The notes under the pieces: generated by a model
Databases searched by the model: none
What the model was told of the DNA's origin: nothing
Seen by the model: only the letters and a program-made list of their open reading frames with translations
Program-made: the position numbers and the translations under genes
NCBI RefSeq assembly: GCF_000702625.1
Contig: NZ_JNIS01000001.1
Coordinates: forward strand, 2,546,001 to 2,610,000
DNA from: Exiguobacterium oxidotolerans JCM 12280
GTDB lineage: Bacteria; Bacillota; Bacilli; Exiguobacteriales; Exiguobacteriaceae
Length of the DNA stretch: 64,000 nt
Direction of reading: 5' to 3'
Shown here: positions 32,424-41,832 of the stretch, piece after piece
How positions within the stretch are numbered: the stretch's first letter is position 1
Layout: every line of letters starts with the position of its first letter

Positions 32424-33739
32424 ATGACCCACTTCAAGTTTCCGAGCTCGTTGGGTATGTGAAACGTGAACTTGAAAGTGATTCGCTGTTACAGCAAGTG
32501 CAGGTGGTGGGAGAAGTGTCGAACTTTAAACGACACTCTTCCGGTCACCTTTATTTTACGTTGAAGGACGACCAGTCACGGATGAAGGCGGTCATGTTCG
32601 CACGTGACGCAAGTCGCCTGAAATCACCGATCAAAGACGGGATGCGTGTCGTCATGACGGCGCGGTTATCCGTGTATCTCGCTTCCGGCGAGATGCAACT
32701 CTACGTCGAGCGGATGACGGAAGATGGCGTCGGCGCCCTGTATGAAGCTTTCGTCCGTTTGAAAGAACAACTCGAAGAACGTGGCTGGTTCGATCCAGCG
32801 TTAAAAAAAGTGCTCCCAGCGTTTCCGCAACGTGTCGGAATCATCACATCACCAAAAGGTGCGGCACTTCACGATATCGCGACGACACTACGGAGGCGGT
32901 ATCCGCAAGCGGCAATCGTCTTCGCCCCAGTGCTCGTTCAAGGGAAAGAGGCGGCACCGCAAATTGCTCGTGCCATCGAACAGATGAATGCGCGTCAGGC
33001 GTGTGACGTCTTAATCATTGGTCGCGGTGGCGGCTCAATCGAAGAACTGTGGGCGTTCAATGAAATGAACGTCGTTACGGCGATCCATGAGTCGACGATT
33101 CCGATTGTTTCTGCAGTCGGTCATGAAACGGACTTTACGATTAGTGACTTCGTCGCGGATGTCCGGGCAGCGACACCGACTGCTGCAGCCGAACTCGTAA
33201 CACCAGAGGCGGCCGAACTGGAAAAACGAGTCGGTGAACTGAGTCGACGTTTGATACGAAACTATGACTATTTCGTCAAGAGCCGACGGGAACAAGTGAC
33301 CCGGCTTGCGATGAGTTATGGATTAAAGTCTCCCCGTGTTTTGCTTGGATTAAAGCAGGAGCGCCTTGACCGGGCCGATATGAACTTGAATCGAATCGGA
33401 AAAAAACTCATTTTAACGAAACAACAAGACGTGTTGAACCTATCGAACCGTTTAGCACGGATTCCGGTTCGGGAGCGTCTTGAAGAGCAGTCGCGTGAAG
33501 TTGAGCGGATGCGTAAACAGTTGGAACGGATTCGCCCGTACATGAAGATGAAGCAGGAGCGATTGCACCAAATGGTGGCACGCCTTGACTCGGTTAGTCC
33601 GACCCGTGTCTTATTACGTGGTTATACGTATGTCGAACAAAACGGAGAGGTCGTTCGATCAGAAAAACAAGTGACGGATGACACCTTCCGGATTCAGTTT
33701 CATGACGGAAGTATTCTAGCGAAACGAGAGGATGAGTGA
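32420..33739 (+). CDS. xseA: Exodeoxyribonuclease VII large subunit
   Basis: The 439-residue subunit has an N-terminal OB fold ('VVGEVSNFKRHSSGHLYFTLKDDQSRMKAVMF'). The catalytic domain has 'GIITSPKGAALHDI', 'DVLIIGRGGGSIEELWAFNE' and 'PIVSAVGHETDFTISDFVADVRAATPTAAAE', all diagnostic. A long C-terminal coiled coil binds XseB. It degrades single-stranded DNA in repair. Start and stop overlap both neighbours by a few bases. Confidence 0.96.
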   Translation: MNDPLQVSELVGYVKRELESDSLLQQVQVVGEVSNFKRHSSGHLYFTLKDDQSRMKAVMFARDASRLKSPIKDGMRVVMTARLSVYLASGEMQLYVERMTEDGVGALYEAFVRLKEQLEERGWFDPALKKVLPAFPQRVGIITSPKGAALHDIATTLRRRYPQAAIVFAPVLVQGKEAAPQIARAIEQMNARQACDVLIIGRGGGSIEELWAFNEMNVVTAIHESTIPIVSAVGHETDFTISDFVADVRAATPTAAAELVTPEAAELEKRVGELSRRLIRNYDYFVKSRREQVTRLAMSYGLKSPRVLLGLKQERLDRADMNLNRIGKKLILTKQQDVLNLSNRLARIPVRERLEEQSREVERMRKQLERIRPYMKMKQERLHQMVARLDSVSPTRVLLRGYTYVEQNGEVVRSEKQVTDDTFRIQFHDGSILAKREDE

Positions 33740-33962
33740 GATGGACACGGAACAATCATTTGAAGCAGCGTTAGAACGCTTAGAAGAAATCGTCGAATTG
33801 CTTGAAGAAGGGGAAGCCCCGCTTGAGCAAGCGATGACCTTGTATGAGGAAGGTGTAAAACTGACTGCTCTTTGCCAGGGGAAACTATCGACAGCTGAAA
33901 AGAAACTCGATTTAATCTTGGAACAAGATGGAACGTTACGTGAAAAAGGGGGAGCACAATGA
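33732..33962 (+). CDS. xseB: Exodeoxyribonuclease VII small subunit
   Basis: The 76-residue helical protein has 'SFEAALERLEEIVELLEEGEAPLEQAMTLYEEG', the XseB signature, and binds the coiled coil of XseA. Two starts are possible, ATG at 33732 inside the xseA end or ATG at 33741; the first is closer to GAGAGG. It overlaps ispA by four bases. Confidence 0.93.
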   Translation: MSEMDTEQSFEAALERLEEIVELLEEGEAPLEQAMTLYEEGVKLTALCQGKLSTAEKKLDLILEQDGTLREKGGAQ

Positions 33963-34828
33963 TTGCCTTGATGGAATGGAAAGCTCAAGTCGAGCGTGCG
34001 CTCGAATCATTTATGACCCGACTCGATGCACCGGAACAATTACGTGCTTCGATGCGCTATTCACTCGATGCTGGAGGGAAGCGTGTCCGCCCGGCGTTGA
34101 TTTATGCTGTCCTTGATGCATACGGTGTCTCGCGGACAACAGGGGACGCGACGGCAGCAGCGCTTGAGATGATTCATACATATTCTTTAATCCATGACGA
34201 TTTACCAGCAATGGACGATGATGACATGCGTCGTGGGCGGAAGACGAACCATATCGAGTTTGACGAAGCAACAGCGATTTTAGCAGGCGATGCGTTGTTG
34301 ACGAATGCCTTTACCTGTTTACTCGAGACGGACGCGTCGGCAGACATCAAGGTTCAGTTGCTCGAGCGTCTCGCCATGGCAGCTGGAGCGGCCGGGATGG
34401 TCGGTGGACAGCTTGACGATATGCTCGGTGAGCGTGGTGGCATTGATGACGTCGAGGCACTTGAATCGATTCACCGGCGCAAGACGGGGGCATTACTCGT
34501 GTTTGCTGTTGAGGCAGGAGGAATTCTTGCTGGAGCAAATGAAGATGATGTAGTCCACTTACAACGTTACGGACGTCATCTTGGAATCGCCTTCCAAATT
34601 CAAGATGATATTTTAGATGTAACGGGAGATGCTGAAAAGATTGGTAAGCCGGTCGGGAGTGACGAAGGAAACGACAAAGCGACCTATCCGAAACTACTTG
34701 GTCTAGAGGGTGCGAAGACGGCTCTTGCGGCACAAGTACAAGCTGCTGAGGAAGCGATTGATGCGTTATCGGTCGAAGCGACGACACTTAAGGACTTGCT
34801 CGACTTCGTCGTCAAGCGTGACCATTGA
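33959..34828 (+). CDS. ispA: Farnesyl diphosphate synthase (geranyltranstransferase)
   Basis: The 289-residue prenyl synthase extends dimethylallyl and geranyl diphosphate. The first Asp-rich motif is in 'LIHDDLPAMDDDDMRRG' and the second in 'FQIQDDILDVTGD'. 'AGGKRVRPALIYAV' binds isopentenyl diphosphate, and 'MVGGQLDDM' is typical. Two residues before the first motif that set chain length fit C15. It overlaps xseB by four bases and lies one terminator ahead of dxs, so precursor supply and use are adjacent. Confidence 0.95.
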   Translation: MIALMEWKAQVERALESFMTRLDAPEQLRASMRYSLDAGGKRVRPALIYAVLDAYGVSRTTGDATAAALEMIHTYSLIHDDLPAMDDDDMRRGRKTNHIEFDEATAILAGDALLTNAFTCLLETDASADIKVQLLERLAMAAGAAGMVGGQLDDMLGERGGIDDVEALESIHRRKTGALLVFAVEAGGILAGANEDDVVHLQRYGRHLGIAFQIQDDILDVTGDAEKIGKPVGSDEGNDKATYPKLLGLEGAKTALAAQVQAAEEAIDALSVEATTLKDLLDFVVKRDH

Positions 34829-34831
34829 GAT

Positions 34832-34857
34832 CGACGACGCCTGGCGTCGTCTTTTTT
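34832..34857 (+). terminator. Terminator after ispA
   Basis: GACGACGCC/GGCGTCGTC forms a 9-base-pair stem with a very short loop, followed by six T residues. Confidence 0.85.
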
Positions 34858-34947
34858 ATGTGCCAGTTATGTGGCGTTCATTAGATTGTTCTAGTACAAT
34901 GTAGGGTACAAACGATATAAGAATGTAAGGAAAAGAGGCGGTAAGGT

Positions 34948-36834
34948 ATGAAGTTGACAGAAATACAGGATCCGTCATTTTTAAAGCGTATGTCAGTCTC
35001 AGAACTCGATGTGTTCGCAGGCGACATCCGACGCTTTTTGATTGAAGAACTGGCTACGACGGGTGGTCACTTAGCACCGAATCTAGGTGTCGTCGAATTG
35101 ACATTGGCACTTCACCGAGAATTTGATAGTCCGAACGATAAATTTGTTTGGGATGTCGGTCACCAGGCATACGTGCATAAAATCTTGACGGGACGTGCGG
35201 GACAGTTTGATACGTTACGCAAACACAAAGGATTATGTGGATTCCCGAAACGAAATGAAAGCATTCATGACGTCTGGGAAACTGGGCATAGTTCGACCTC
35301 GTTGTCGGCGGCGATGGGTATTGCCGTCTCAAACGAGTTAAAAGGAAATGACGACCGGGCGATTGCAATCATCGGAGATGGTGCATTGACTGGTGGCATG
35401 GCACTTGAAGCTTTAAACCACATCGGTGCAGAACAACAAAATGTCATCGTCATCCTTAATGATAACGAGATGTCGATTGCACCGAACGTCGGTGCGATGC
35501 ATCAGATGTTAGGTCGTATTCGTTCTTCACGTAAAGTCCGTTATGCGCAAGATGAACTTGAGACATTAATCAAGAAAATCCCGCTGATCGGTGGAAGTCT
35601 TGAAAAAGGTAGTGAAAAACTAAAAGAAGCCGTCAAAGGAGCACTTGTTCCAGGAATGTTCTTTGAAGAACTCGGTTTTAACTATTACGGTCCAGTCGAT
35701 GGACATGACTTGACGGATTTGATTGAACAGTTGAATTACGTCAAAAAAGAGCAAGGACCGGTCCTGCTTCATGTCATCACGAAAAAAGGAAAAGGGTATC
35801 GTCCAGCTGAATATGATGGAGTTGGAACCTGGCACGGTCTCGGACCATACAAGATGGAGTCTGGTGAAGTCATCAAAGGTAAATCGAAAGCGCCGAGTTA
35901 TTCATTCACGGTCGCGAATACATTAACGAAGATGGCACGAGATGATGAAAAATTAACATTGATTACACCGGCAATGAGCGTCGGGTCAAAACTCGATTGC
36001 TTTGAGAAGGAGTTCCCAAACCGAATGTTTGATGTCGGGATTGCGGAACAACATGCCGTCACGTTCGCAGCGGGTCAAGCGACGCAAGGGATGAAACCGG
36101 TCGTTTCCATTTATTCGACCTTCTTCCAGCGAGCTTACGATCAACTCGTCCATGATGTCGCGCGTCAAAATCTTGACGTGACGTTTACGATTGACCGGTC
36201 AGGTCTTGTCGGAGCAGATGGAGAAACACACCAAGGTGTCTTCGATATCGCGTTCATGCGCCACGTTCCGAATATCCGGATCGTCATGGCGAAAGACGAG
36301 AACGAACTGCAACATTTACTTTATTCGGCTGTGAAGTATGAAGGACCAATCGCCGTCCGTTTCCCAAGAGGGGAAGGAATCGGTGTAACGATGGATGAGA
36401 CGTTACATGAAATCTCGCTCGATACGTGGGAAGTCGAACGTGAAGGAACGGATGTTGCAATCATGGCATTCGGTCCACAAGTCCAAGATGCGTTGAAAAT
36501 CGCAGATCTGCTCGAGGGAGAACTGTCTGTTCGTGTCATCAATGCGCGGACAATCAAGCCACTCGACGGGAAGATGTTGGATGCACTCTATGCGGAAGGT
36601 ATTCCTCTCGTCACGCTGGAGGAAGCAGTCTTAAAAGGTGGCTTCGGTTCTGCAGTTCTTGAACATGCGAATGAGCAGGAAGCGTTCCCGCGCGTCAAAC
36701 GATTCGGTATCCCAGATTGGTATATCGAGCACGGTGGCGTCAACGAGCTACTTGAAGAAATCGGATTATTGCCTGGACAAATCGCGGAAGAAGTACGTGC
36801 TTTTGTCAATCAAGGAAAGAAACAGAGTGTGTAA
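34948..36834 (+). CDS. dxs: 1-deoxy-D-xylulose-5-phosphate synthase
   Basis: The 628-residue thiamine enzyme joins pyruvate and glyceraldehyde-3-phosphate in the first step of the MEP isoprenoid route. '[13 protein letters not shown]' and '[18 protein letters not shown]' (thiamine-binding), 'GPVDGHDL', and 'VDRSG-like [15 protein letters not shown]' are all present at normal spacing, and the length is normal. The ATG follows AAGAGGCGGTAAGGT. It is followed at six bases by the TlyA-type methyltransferase gene as in B. subtilis. Confidence 0.96.
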   Translation: MKLTEIQDPSFLKRMSVSELDVFAGDIRRFLIEELATTGGHLAPNLGVVELTLALHREFDSPNDKFVWDVGHQAYVHKILTGRAGQFDTLRKHKGLCGFPKRNESIHDVWETGHSSTSLSAAMGIAVSNELKGNDDRAIAIIGDGALTGGMALEALNHIGAEQQNVIVILNDNEMSIAPNVGAMHQMLGRIRSSRKVRYAQDELETLIKKIPLIGGSLEKGSEKLKEAVKGALVPGMFFEELGFNYYGPVDGHDLTDLIEQLNYVKKEQGPVLLHVITKKGKGYRPAEYDGVGTWHGLGPYKMESGEVIKGKSKAPSYSFTVANTLTKMARDDEKLTLITPAMSVGSKLDCFEKEFPNRMFDVGIAEQHAVTFAAGQATQGMKPVVSIYSTFFQRAYDQLVHDVARQNLDVTFTIDRSGLVGADGETHQGVFDIAFMRHVPNIRIVMAKDENELQHLLYSAVKYEGPIAVRFPRGEGIGVTMDETLHEISLDTWEVEREGTDVAIMAFGPQVQDALKIADLLEGELSVRVINARTIKPLDGKMLDALYAEGIPLVTLEEAVLKGGFGSAVLEHANEQEAFPRVKRFGIPDWYIEHGGVNELLEEIGLLPGQIAEEVRAFVNQGKKQSV

Positions 36835-36840
36835 CGATTA

Positions 36841-37647
36841 ATGGAAAATGTTAAAAAAATCCGCCTCGACGTGTTACTCGTCGAGCGTGGTTTATGTGAA
36901 ACACGTGAAAAGGCGAAGCGAACGATTATGGCTGGGCTTGTCTTCAGTGGAACGGAACGATTAGAGAAGGCAGGAGAAAAAGTGAAGTCCGACATCGACT
37001 TGACCGTTAAAGGACAAGTGATGCCATACGTTGGGCGCGGTGGTTTTAAGATGGAGAAGGCACTTGAAGTCTTTGACATCGACGTGACGGACCGGACAGG
37101 GCTCGATATCGGTTCGTCGACAGGTGGTTTTACGGACTGTGCCCTCCAAAATGGCGCGGCACACATGTACGCTCTCGATGTCGGATCAAATCAACTTGAT
37201 TGGAAACTCCGGTCAGATTCTCGTGTGACGGCGATGGAGAAAACAAATTTCCGTCATGCGACACGAGACATGTTCCCTGTTCAACCGAGTTTCGCGACAA
37301 TCGATGTCTCCTTTATTTCACTTCGTCTCATCATTCCACCACTGAAAACGATTTTAGCTGAGGGCGGCGACGTCATTGCCCTCGTTAAACCACAGTTCGA
37401 AGCGGGACGGGACGATGTCGGGAAAAAAGGAATCGTTCGGGATGAACGTGTTCACGGACGAGTTCTTGAGGAGATGGTCGAATTCTTCATTCGTGAAGGG
37501 TTCCATGTGAAGCAACTTGATTTTTCACCGATTACAGGTGGTGAAGGAAATATCGAGTTTCTCTTACATGCACAACTGACGACACCTGGCATGGAAACAA
37601 TCGTTGACCCAGCGGATACGGTTCGTCTGGCACATCAAGCGTTGTAA
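36841..37647 (+). CDS. TlyA-family rRNA methyltransferase (YqxC type)
   Basis: The 268-residue protein has an N-terminal S4 RNA-binding domain ('RLDVLLVERGLCETREKAKRTIMAGLV') and a FtsJ-like Rossmann methyltransferase. The latter has 'GLDIGSSTGGFTDCALQNGA' for S-adenosylmethionine, and 'DVSFISLRLIIPPL' and 'LVKPQFEAGRDDVGKKGIVRD' with the catalytic Lys. Members methylate 2'-hydroxyls of rRNA; some are also called hemolysin A. The gene sits between dxs and argR as in Bacillus. Confidence 0.9.
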   Translation: MENVKKIRLDVLLVERGLCETREKAKRTIMAGLVFSGTERLEKAGEKVKSDIDLTVKGQVMPYVGRGGFKMEKALEVFDIDVTDRTGLDIGSSTGGFTDCALQNGAAHMYALDVGSNQLDWKLRSDSRVTAMEKTNFRHATRDMFPVQPSFATIDVSFISLRLIIPPLKTILAEGGDVIALVKPQFEAGRDDVGKKGIVRDERVHGRVLEEMVEFFIREGFHVKQLDFSPITGGEGNIEFLLHAQLTTPGMETIVDPADTVRLAHQAL

Positions 37648-37663
37648 AAAAGAAAACTATCAT

Positions 37664-37702
37664 GGAAGCAGACTTCGTCATGTTGGAGTCTGCTTCTTTT
37701 TT
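37664..37702 (+). terminator. Terminator of dxs-yqxC
   Basis: GAAGCAGACT/AGTCTGCTTC forms a perfect 10-base-pair stem with a 12-base loop, followed by six T residues. Confidence 0.9.
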
Positions 37703-37727
37703 CGACCCATACGAAAAATGGCAAACG

Positions 37728-37757
37728 TGGACTTTTCATGATTTATTGGATTACAAT
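37728..37757 (+). promoter_or_regulatory. Promoter of argR-recN
   Basis: TGGACT (37728-37733) and TACAAT (37752-37757) are 18 bases apart. The transcript would begin about 25 bases before the argR ATG. Confidence 0.55.
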
Positions 37758-37789
37758 AGTAACAGCGAAAAATATAGCGAGGTGCAAGG

Positions 37790-38239
37790 ATGACAAAGGG
37801 GCAACGGTTGATTAAGATTCGGGAAATCATTACGCAATCTGAAATCGAGACTCAAGATGAATTGGTTGAAGAACTTCGGAATGCTGGATACAAAGTGACG
37901 CAAGCGACTGTATCACGAGACATTAAGGAGCTGCATCTCGTAAAGGTGCCGTTAAACGATGGCCGTTATAAGTATAGTTTGCCTGCCGATCAGCGTTTTA
38001 ATCCATTAGGAAAATTACGCCGTTTACTAGGTGATAGCTTTATTTCGATTGATTTTGCTCAAAATTTGATTGTCATGCATGTCTTACCGGGTAACGCCAA
38101 TGCAATCGGTGTCCTACTCGATCACTTAGGCTGGTCGGAACTGCTCGGGACGGTTTGTGGCGATGATACGATTTTAATGATCGCTCGAAGTGAAGATACA
38201 GCAAAAGAAGTGACGGAACGAATTTTAGAGATGCTTTAA
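37790..38239 (+). CDS. argR: Arginine repressor ArgR/AhrC
   Basis: The 149-residue protein has an N-terminal winged helix ('[24 protein letters not shown] ... [18 protein letters not shown]') and a C-terminal hexamerisation and arginine-binding domain. The latter has '[18 protein letters not shown]' and '[15 protein letters not shown]'. It represses arginine synthesis and activates catabolism. Its linkage to recN is conserved across Bacillales. The ATG follows GCGAGGTGCAAGG. Confidence 0.95.
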   Translation: MTKGQRLIKIREIITQSEIETQDELVEELRNAGYKVTQATVSRDIKELHLVKVPLNDGRYKYSLPADQRFNPLGKLRRLLGDSFISIDFAQNLIVMHVLPGNANAIGVLLDHLGWSELLGTVCGDDTILMIARSEDTAKEVTERILEML

Positions 38240-38251
38240 GGAGTTGACAAG

Positions 38252-39958
38252 ATGTTAGCTGAATTATCGATCAAACAATTCGCGATCATTGACCAGCTGC
38301 AGATCCATTTCAAAAAAGGAATGACTGTCTTGACTGGAGAAACAGGTGCTGGTAAATCCATCGTCCTCGATGCAATCGGTTTATTGATTGGCGGACGGGG
38401 TTCTGCTGAATTTGTTCGTTACGGCGAAGATAAGGCGGAACTCGAAGGACTGTTCATGATTGAGGACGGGCATATGGTCTACACATTAGCTGAAGAATAT
38501 GGCATCGACGTCGAAGATGGATCCATCATTTTACGCCGAGACTTATTTGCTTCCGGTAAAAGTGTTTGTCGTGTCAATAATAAGCTCGTCACGTTGACGA
38601 TTTTACGTGAGTTCGGTCGTGTGCTCGTGGATCTTCATGGTCAACATGAACACCAACACTTGATGGAAAATACGTACCACCAATCGATTCTTGATGATTT
38701 TGGTCATGAGACGATTTCCTCGCGCCTGCACGAGTATCAAAAAAAGTTCGGGCTGTACGAGGAAAAACGGATGGCATTACAATCACTGGCACAGAGTGAG
38801 CAGGAACTTGCACAACGGATTGATTTATTATCATTTCAGACAGAAGAAATCACGAGTGCGAACCTCCGTCAAGGAGAAGAAGATGAACTGTTGAGTGAAC
38901 GGAACCGACTCGCGAACTTCGAAAAGTTGCACGATTCGTTAAAAGCCGCCTACGATGCGCTTCATGATGAAATGCGCGGGATTGATTCAGTTGGGGATGC
39001 GATGCGGGAGCTGCAACAAGCATCGAGCATCGATGATCAGTTCGCGAATCAAAGTGATGCCATCGCGAGCGCTTTCTACGGTCTTGAAGAAGTCGGGTAC
39101 GCGATTCGTGATCAACTTGAGACATTAGAGTTCGATTCGAACCGGTTAGACGAAATTGAACAGCGCTTATCTGTTTTCCAACAGCTGAAGCGGAAATATG
39201 GTGCGACAATCGAGGAAGTCATCGCCTATGGTGAAAAAATCGGAATCGAGCTTGATACGATGACCAATCGTGATGAACGCATTGAAAAGCTAAAGGCGGA
39301 AGTCGAGTTGCTTGAAAGTGAGCTGTTTGAGATTGGCAATAAGCTATCGAAGGCACGCCGAAAAGCGGCACAGTTGCTTGGCGAGGCGATTCATTTAGAA
39401 CTGCGTGAACTCTATATGGAAAAAGCGCGGTTCGAAATTCGGTTCATGCAAGATGGAAAAACGCCGACCTTACGAAAAAATGGAATCGATCAAATCGAAT
39501 TTTATATCATGACCAATGCGGGTGAACCATTTAAATCACTCGGAAAAGTCGCTTCCGGAGGGGAGTTGTCTCGGATCATGCTCGGACTCAAGTCAATCTT
39601 CTCGCGTTCGCTCGGCGTCGCATCGATTATTTTTGATGAAGTCGATACGGGGGTATCGGGACGGGTCGCGCAAGCAATGGCGGAGAAAATCTATCGTCTA
39701 TCGATTGAAGGACAAGTGCTCTGTATTACACACTTGCCGCAAGTCGCCTCGATGGCGGATCAGCATCTTTACATTCGTAAAGTCGAAGAGACGGACCGGA
39801 CGACGACACAGGTCAATGCCTTGACGGAAGCAGACCGTGGAAATGAGCTTGGACGGATGATTTCCGGAACACATATGACGGACTTGACGCTGCGTCATGC
39901 GGAAGAATTGATGGACCAAGCAATGAGTATGAAGGAATCGCTTAAAAATGGGGTGTAA
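38252..39958 (+). CDS. recN: DNA repair protein RecN
   Basis: The 568-residue SMC-like ATPase gathers DNA ends at double-strand breaks. 'VLTGETGAGKSIVLDAIGLLIGGRG' is Walker A. A central coiled coil occupies about 160-370. 'GKVASGGELSRIMLGLKSIF' (ABC signature) and 'IIFDEVDTGVSG' (Walker B) follow, then 'CITHLPQVASMADQH'. It starts 12 bases after argR. spo0A follows directly, without the spoIVB gene found here in B. subtilis. Confidence 0.96.
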   Translation: MLAELSIKQFAIIDQLQIHFKKGMTVLTGETGAGKSIVLDAIGLLIGGRGSAEFVRYGEDKAELEGLFMIEDGHMVYTLAEEYGIDVEDGSIILRRDLFASGKSVCRVNNKLVTLTILREFGRVLVDLHGQHEHQHLMENTYHQSILDDFGHETISSRLHEYQKKFGLYEEKRMALQSLAQSEQELAQRIDLLSFQTEEITSANLRQGEEDELLSERNRLANFEKLHDSLKAAYDALHDEMRGIDSVGDAMRELQQASSIDDQFANQSDAIASAFYGLEEVGYAIRDQLETLEFDSNRLDEIEQRLSVFQQLKRKYGATIEEVIAYGEKIGIELDTMTNRDERIEKLKAEVELLESELFEIGNKLSKARRKAAQLLGEAIHLELRELYMEKARFEIRFMQDGKTPTLRKNGIDQIEFYIMTNAGEPFKSLGKVASGGELSRIMLGLKSIFSRSLGVASIIFDEVDTGVSGRVAQAMAEKIYRLSIEGQVLCITHLPQVASMADQHLYIRKVEETDRTTTQVNALTEADRGNELGRMISGTHMTDLTLRHAEELMDQAMSMKESLKNGV

Positions 39959-39961
39959 GGA

Positions 39962-40675
39962 TTGATTAGAGTCGGGATCGCAGATGACAACCGAGAGATG
40001 GTCGAATTGATTCGCCAGCATCTCGCTACTCAAGAGGATATGGAAGTCGTATGTGTCGCATATGATGGGGAGAAGTGTCTTGAGAAATTAAAAGAAGTCG
40101 AGACCGACGTGTTGTTGCTAGACATCATCATGCCACACCTGGATGGATTAGGGGTCCTCGAAGAATTGATGAAACAAAAAAATAATCCGGCTGTCATCAT
40201 GTTGAGTGCCTTCGGTAAAGATGAGGTATCACAACAGGCAGTGACGTTAGGTGCTGCTTATTTCTTGCTGAAACCGTTCAGCATGAATCAGTTAGTCAAC
40301 AAAATTCGCCTTGTGACGAACAATAATCCAACGATTCAACCGGAAACGATGGATTCGAAAATAGCGACCGTTTTACGAGAAGTCGGGATTGCGCCGCATA
40401 TTAAAGGATTCACCTATCTAAAAGATGCGGTTGGGCTCGTTTTAGAACGTGAAGAGCTGCTCGGATTAATCACAAAAGAGTTATATCCGACGATTGCCCG
40501 CACCCATAAAACGACATCTTCCCGTGTGGAACGGGCGATGCGCCATGCCATCAAATCGGCCTGGAAAGAAGGGATGAGTGATCATACCTTGTTCACAGGA
40601 CGGATTGAGCAAGAAAAGAGTCCGAAAAACTCGGAGTTCATCTCGTACGTCTCAAATTATATGAAACCGTCTTGA
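39962..40675 (+). CDS. spo0A: Response regulator Spo0A
   Basis: The 237-residue protein has a receiver domain with the acidic pair Asp8/Asp9, phosphoacceptor Asp54 in 'LLLDIIMPHLDGLGVLEEL' and Lys104. A C-terminal Spo0A DNA-binding domain has 'GFTYLKDAVGLVLE' and 'SSRVERAMRHAIKSAWKEG'. It starts with TTG three bases after recN. It is about 30 residues shorter than the B. subtilis protein, with a short interdomain linker. No sporulation gene lies in the window, so it may control stress, biofilm or transition-state genes. Confidence 0.93.
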   Translation: MIRVGIADDNREMVELIRQHLATQEDMEVVCVAYDGEKCLEKLKEVETDVLLLDIIMPHLDGLGVLEELMKQKNNPAVIMLSAFGKDEVSQQAVTLGAAYFLLKPFSMNQLVNKIRLVTNNNPTIQPETMDSKIATVLREVGIAPHIKGFTYLKDAVGLVLEREELLGLITKELYPTIARTHKTTSSRVERAMRHAIKSAWKEGMSDHTLFTGRIEQEKSPKNSEFISYVSNYMKPS

Positions 40676-40680
40676 AATTA

Positions 40681-40711
40681 ACCACTCGATCCGTGAGATC
40701 GAGTGGTCTTT
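40681..40711 (+). terminator. Terminator after spo0A
   Basis: ACCACTCGATC/GATCGAGTGGT forms a perfect 11-base-pair stem with a five-base loop, followed by CTTTACT. The T tract is short. Confidence 0.7.
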
Positions 40712-40860
40712 ACTGTGAATCAAAATGATTTTTGCTAGAAAGTGCCTAGTAAAGCTGATAGCTCGTCCGTGAGAACGAAGAGGGGGAGATGTGAGAGGTG
40801 CGAGTGACGAAGTAATAAAAGAAATTATTTATATTTATTAGAATATTCAATAAAAAAACA

Positions 40861-40888
40861 TTGCATAAACTGAAATGTTTGTTATAAT
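40861..40888 (+). promoter_or_regulatory. Strong promoter of the structured RNA
   Basis: TTGCAT (40861-40866) and TATAAT (40883-40888) are 16 bases apart. The upstream region is very AT-rich, as in promoters of abundant RNAs. Transcription would start near 40895. Confidence 0.7.
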
Positions 40889-40894
40889 AAAGGT

Positions 40895-41450
40895 ACCAAA
40901 TCATTTGGAAAGACGTCAGATGAACGTCGAGTCGAATCGGTTTCCGGAGAACCCATTCCACAAGCCTCATCTCAGGACGCTACCTGTAAATAGCTCAAGA
41001 ATGAGGGACAACATTCTCTTGATAGAAATTTTATCAAGGCCTTTCGTATCATTTCTAGATGAGAATCTCGAAGTGATAGGGACTTCCATGATTTCAAAGC
41101 AAGGGGAAAGTGGAAGGTAACGTAAATGTCCGAAATACAAGTACAGTTCGTGAAAAGGAGTGTTGTCTAGCAGTGATTGTTAGCAACCGAAAGTGTTACT
41201 GCTCGAAGCGGATGACATTAAGCTTCACCTAGGTCCAAGTACAGTCAGATAATGGAGTAGTATCACCATTCTATCGATCGCTCGATAGCCAGATCTGATT
41301 TCTTTCAACCTCTTCATTAAGAGGACAACCTATGGTATTGAAGTACACGAATAGTTCTACTATGAGAGGAGTTCATCCGTACGTGAATCCAACTTTATAT
41401 GAGTAAAAGGTCCCGCGCTTGAAATGAGTTCAAGAGATGGGGACCTTTTT
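40895..41450 (+). ncRNA. Candidate large structured non-coding RNA, about 555 nt
   Basis: Between the promoter at 40861-40888 and a terminator hairpin (AGGTCCC/GGGACCT, 41408-41446, followed by TTTTT) lies a stretch without a credible coding frame. It holds many stems: GACGT/ACGTC (40912-40928), CTTGATA/TATCAAG (41018-41038) and AGCAGT/ACTGCT (from 41169). Further stems are AATGG/CCATT (41251-41270), CTATCGA/TCGATAG with a TCGC loop (41271-41288) and CCTCTT/AAGAGG (41309-41324). It does not look like tmRNA, RNase P RNA, SRP RNA or 6S RNA. Length and location near isp/recN genes recall OLE RNA, but no oapA gene is adjacent. Identity unknown. Confidence 0.6.
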
Positions 41451-41456
41451 CTGTGT

Positions 41457-41711
41457 TCACTTTTTTTGATACCGTTCGGAGACTTTTCCACGTTTCTTAT
41501 CACGATAAAAAACATACCCTGCGACAAAACCAATTCCACCCATCGCTAAGGCGAGTCCGACAACCCCCTGTAAAACATATACATAGGCCGAGTCCCCAAG
41601 GTATGCAAACGGGAACTGGGCAATTAAAAAGACACTGTCACGCATAAGTTTGATTCCGATGGCTCCAATGATGCCAGGAATCAATAAAGTTAGTAGTCCG
41701 ATGATTCGCAT
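41457..41711 (-). CDS. DUF2627-family small membrane protein (YqzF type)
   Basis: The 84-residue protein has two membrane helices ('IIGLLTLLIPGIIGAIGIKLM' and 'VVGLALAMGGIGFVAGYVFY') and a basic tail. 'PGIIGAIGIKLMRDSVF' is typical of DUF2627, which also sits between spo0A and bkdR in Bacillus. The ATG at 41711 follows AAGGGGTCAC; the frame extends 11 codons further without support. Function is unknown. Confidence 0.8.
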   Translation of the reverse strand: MRIIGLLTLLIPGIIGAIGIKLMRDSVFLIAQFPFAYLGDSAYVYVLQGVVGLALAMGGIGFVAGYVFYRDKKRGKVSERYQKK

Positions 41712-41832
41712 AGAAGTGACCCCTTTCCAAGCGTATTGTATCAAAAATCAGGTAAGACTGCGAATCGGGTTTGCCCTCTTGTTTTATTATAGGTAGGATA
41801 AAGATGTAAGCAGTTTCAAAGGGGGAATAACG

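Noticed and set aside
40875-41120. Open frame of 81 codons inside the region after spo0A
   Set aside because: It begins at the -10 box of the promoter, has no ribosome site, and runs through several strong stem-loops. The product has no recognisable pattern.
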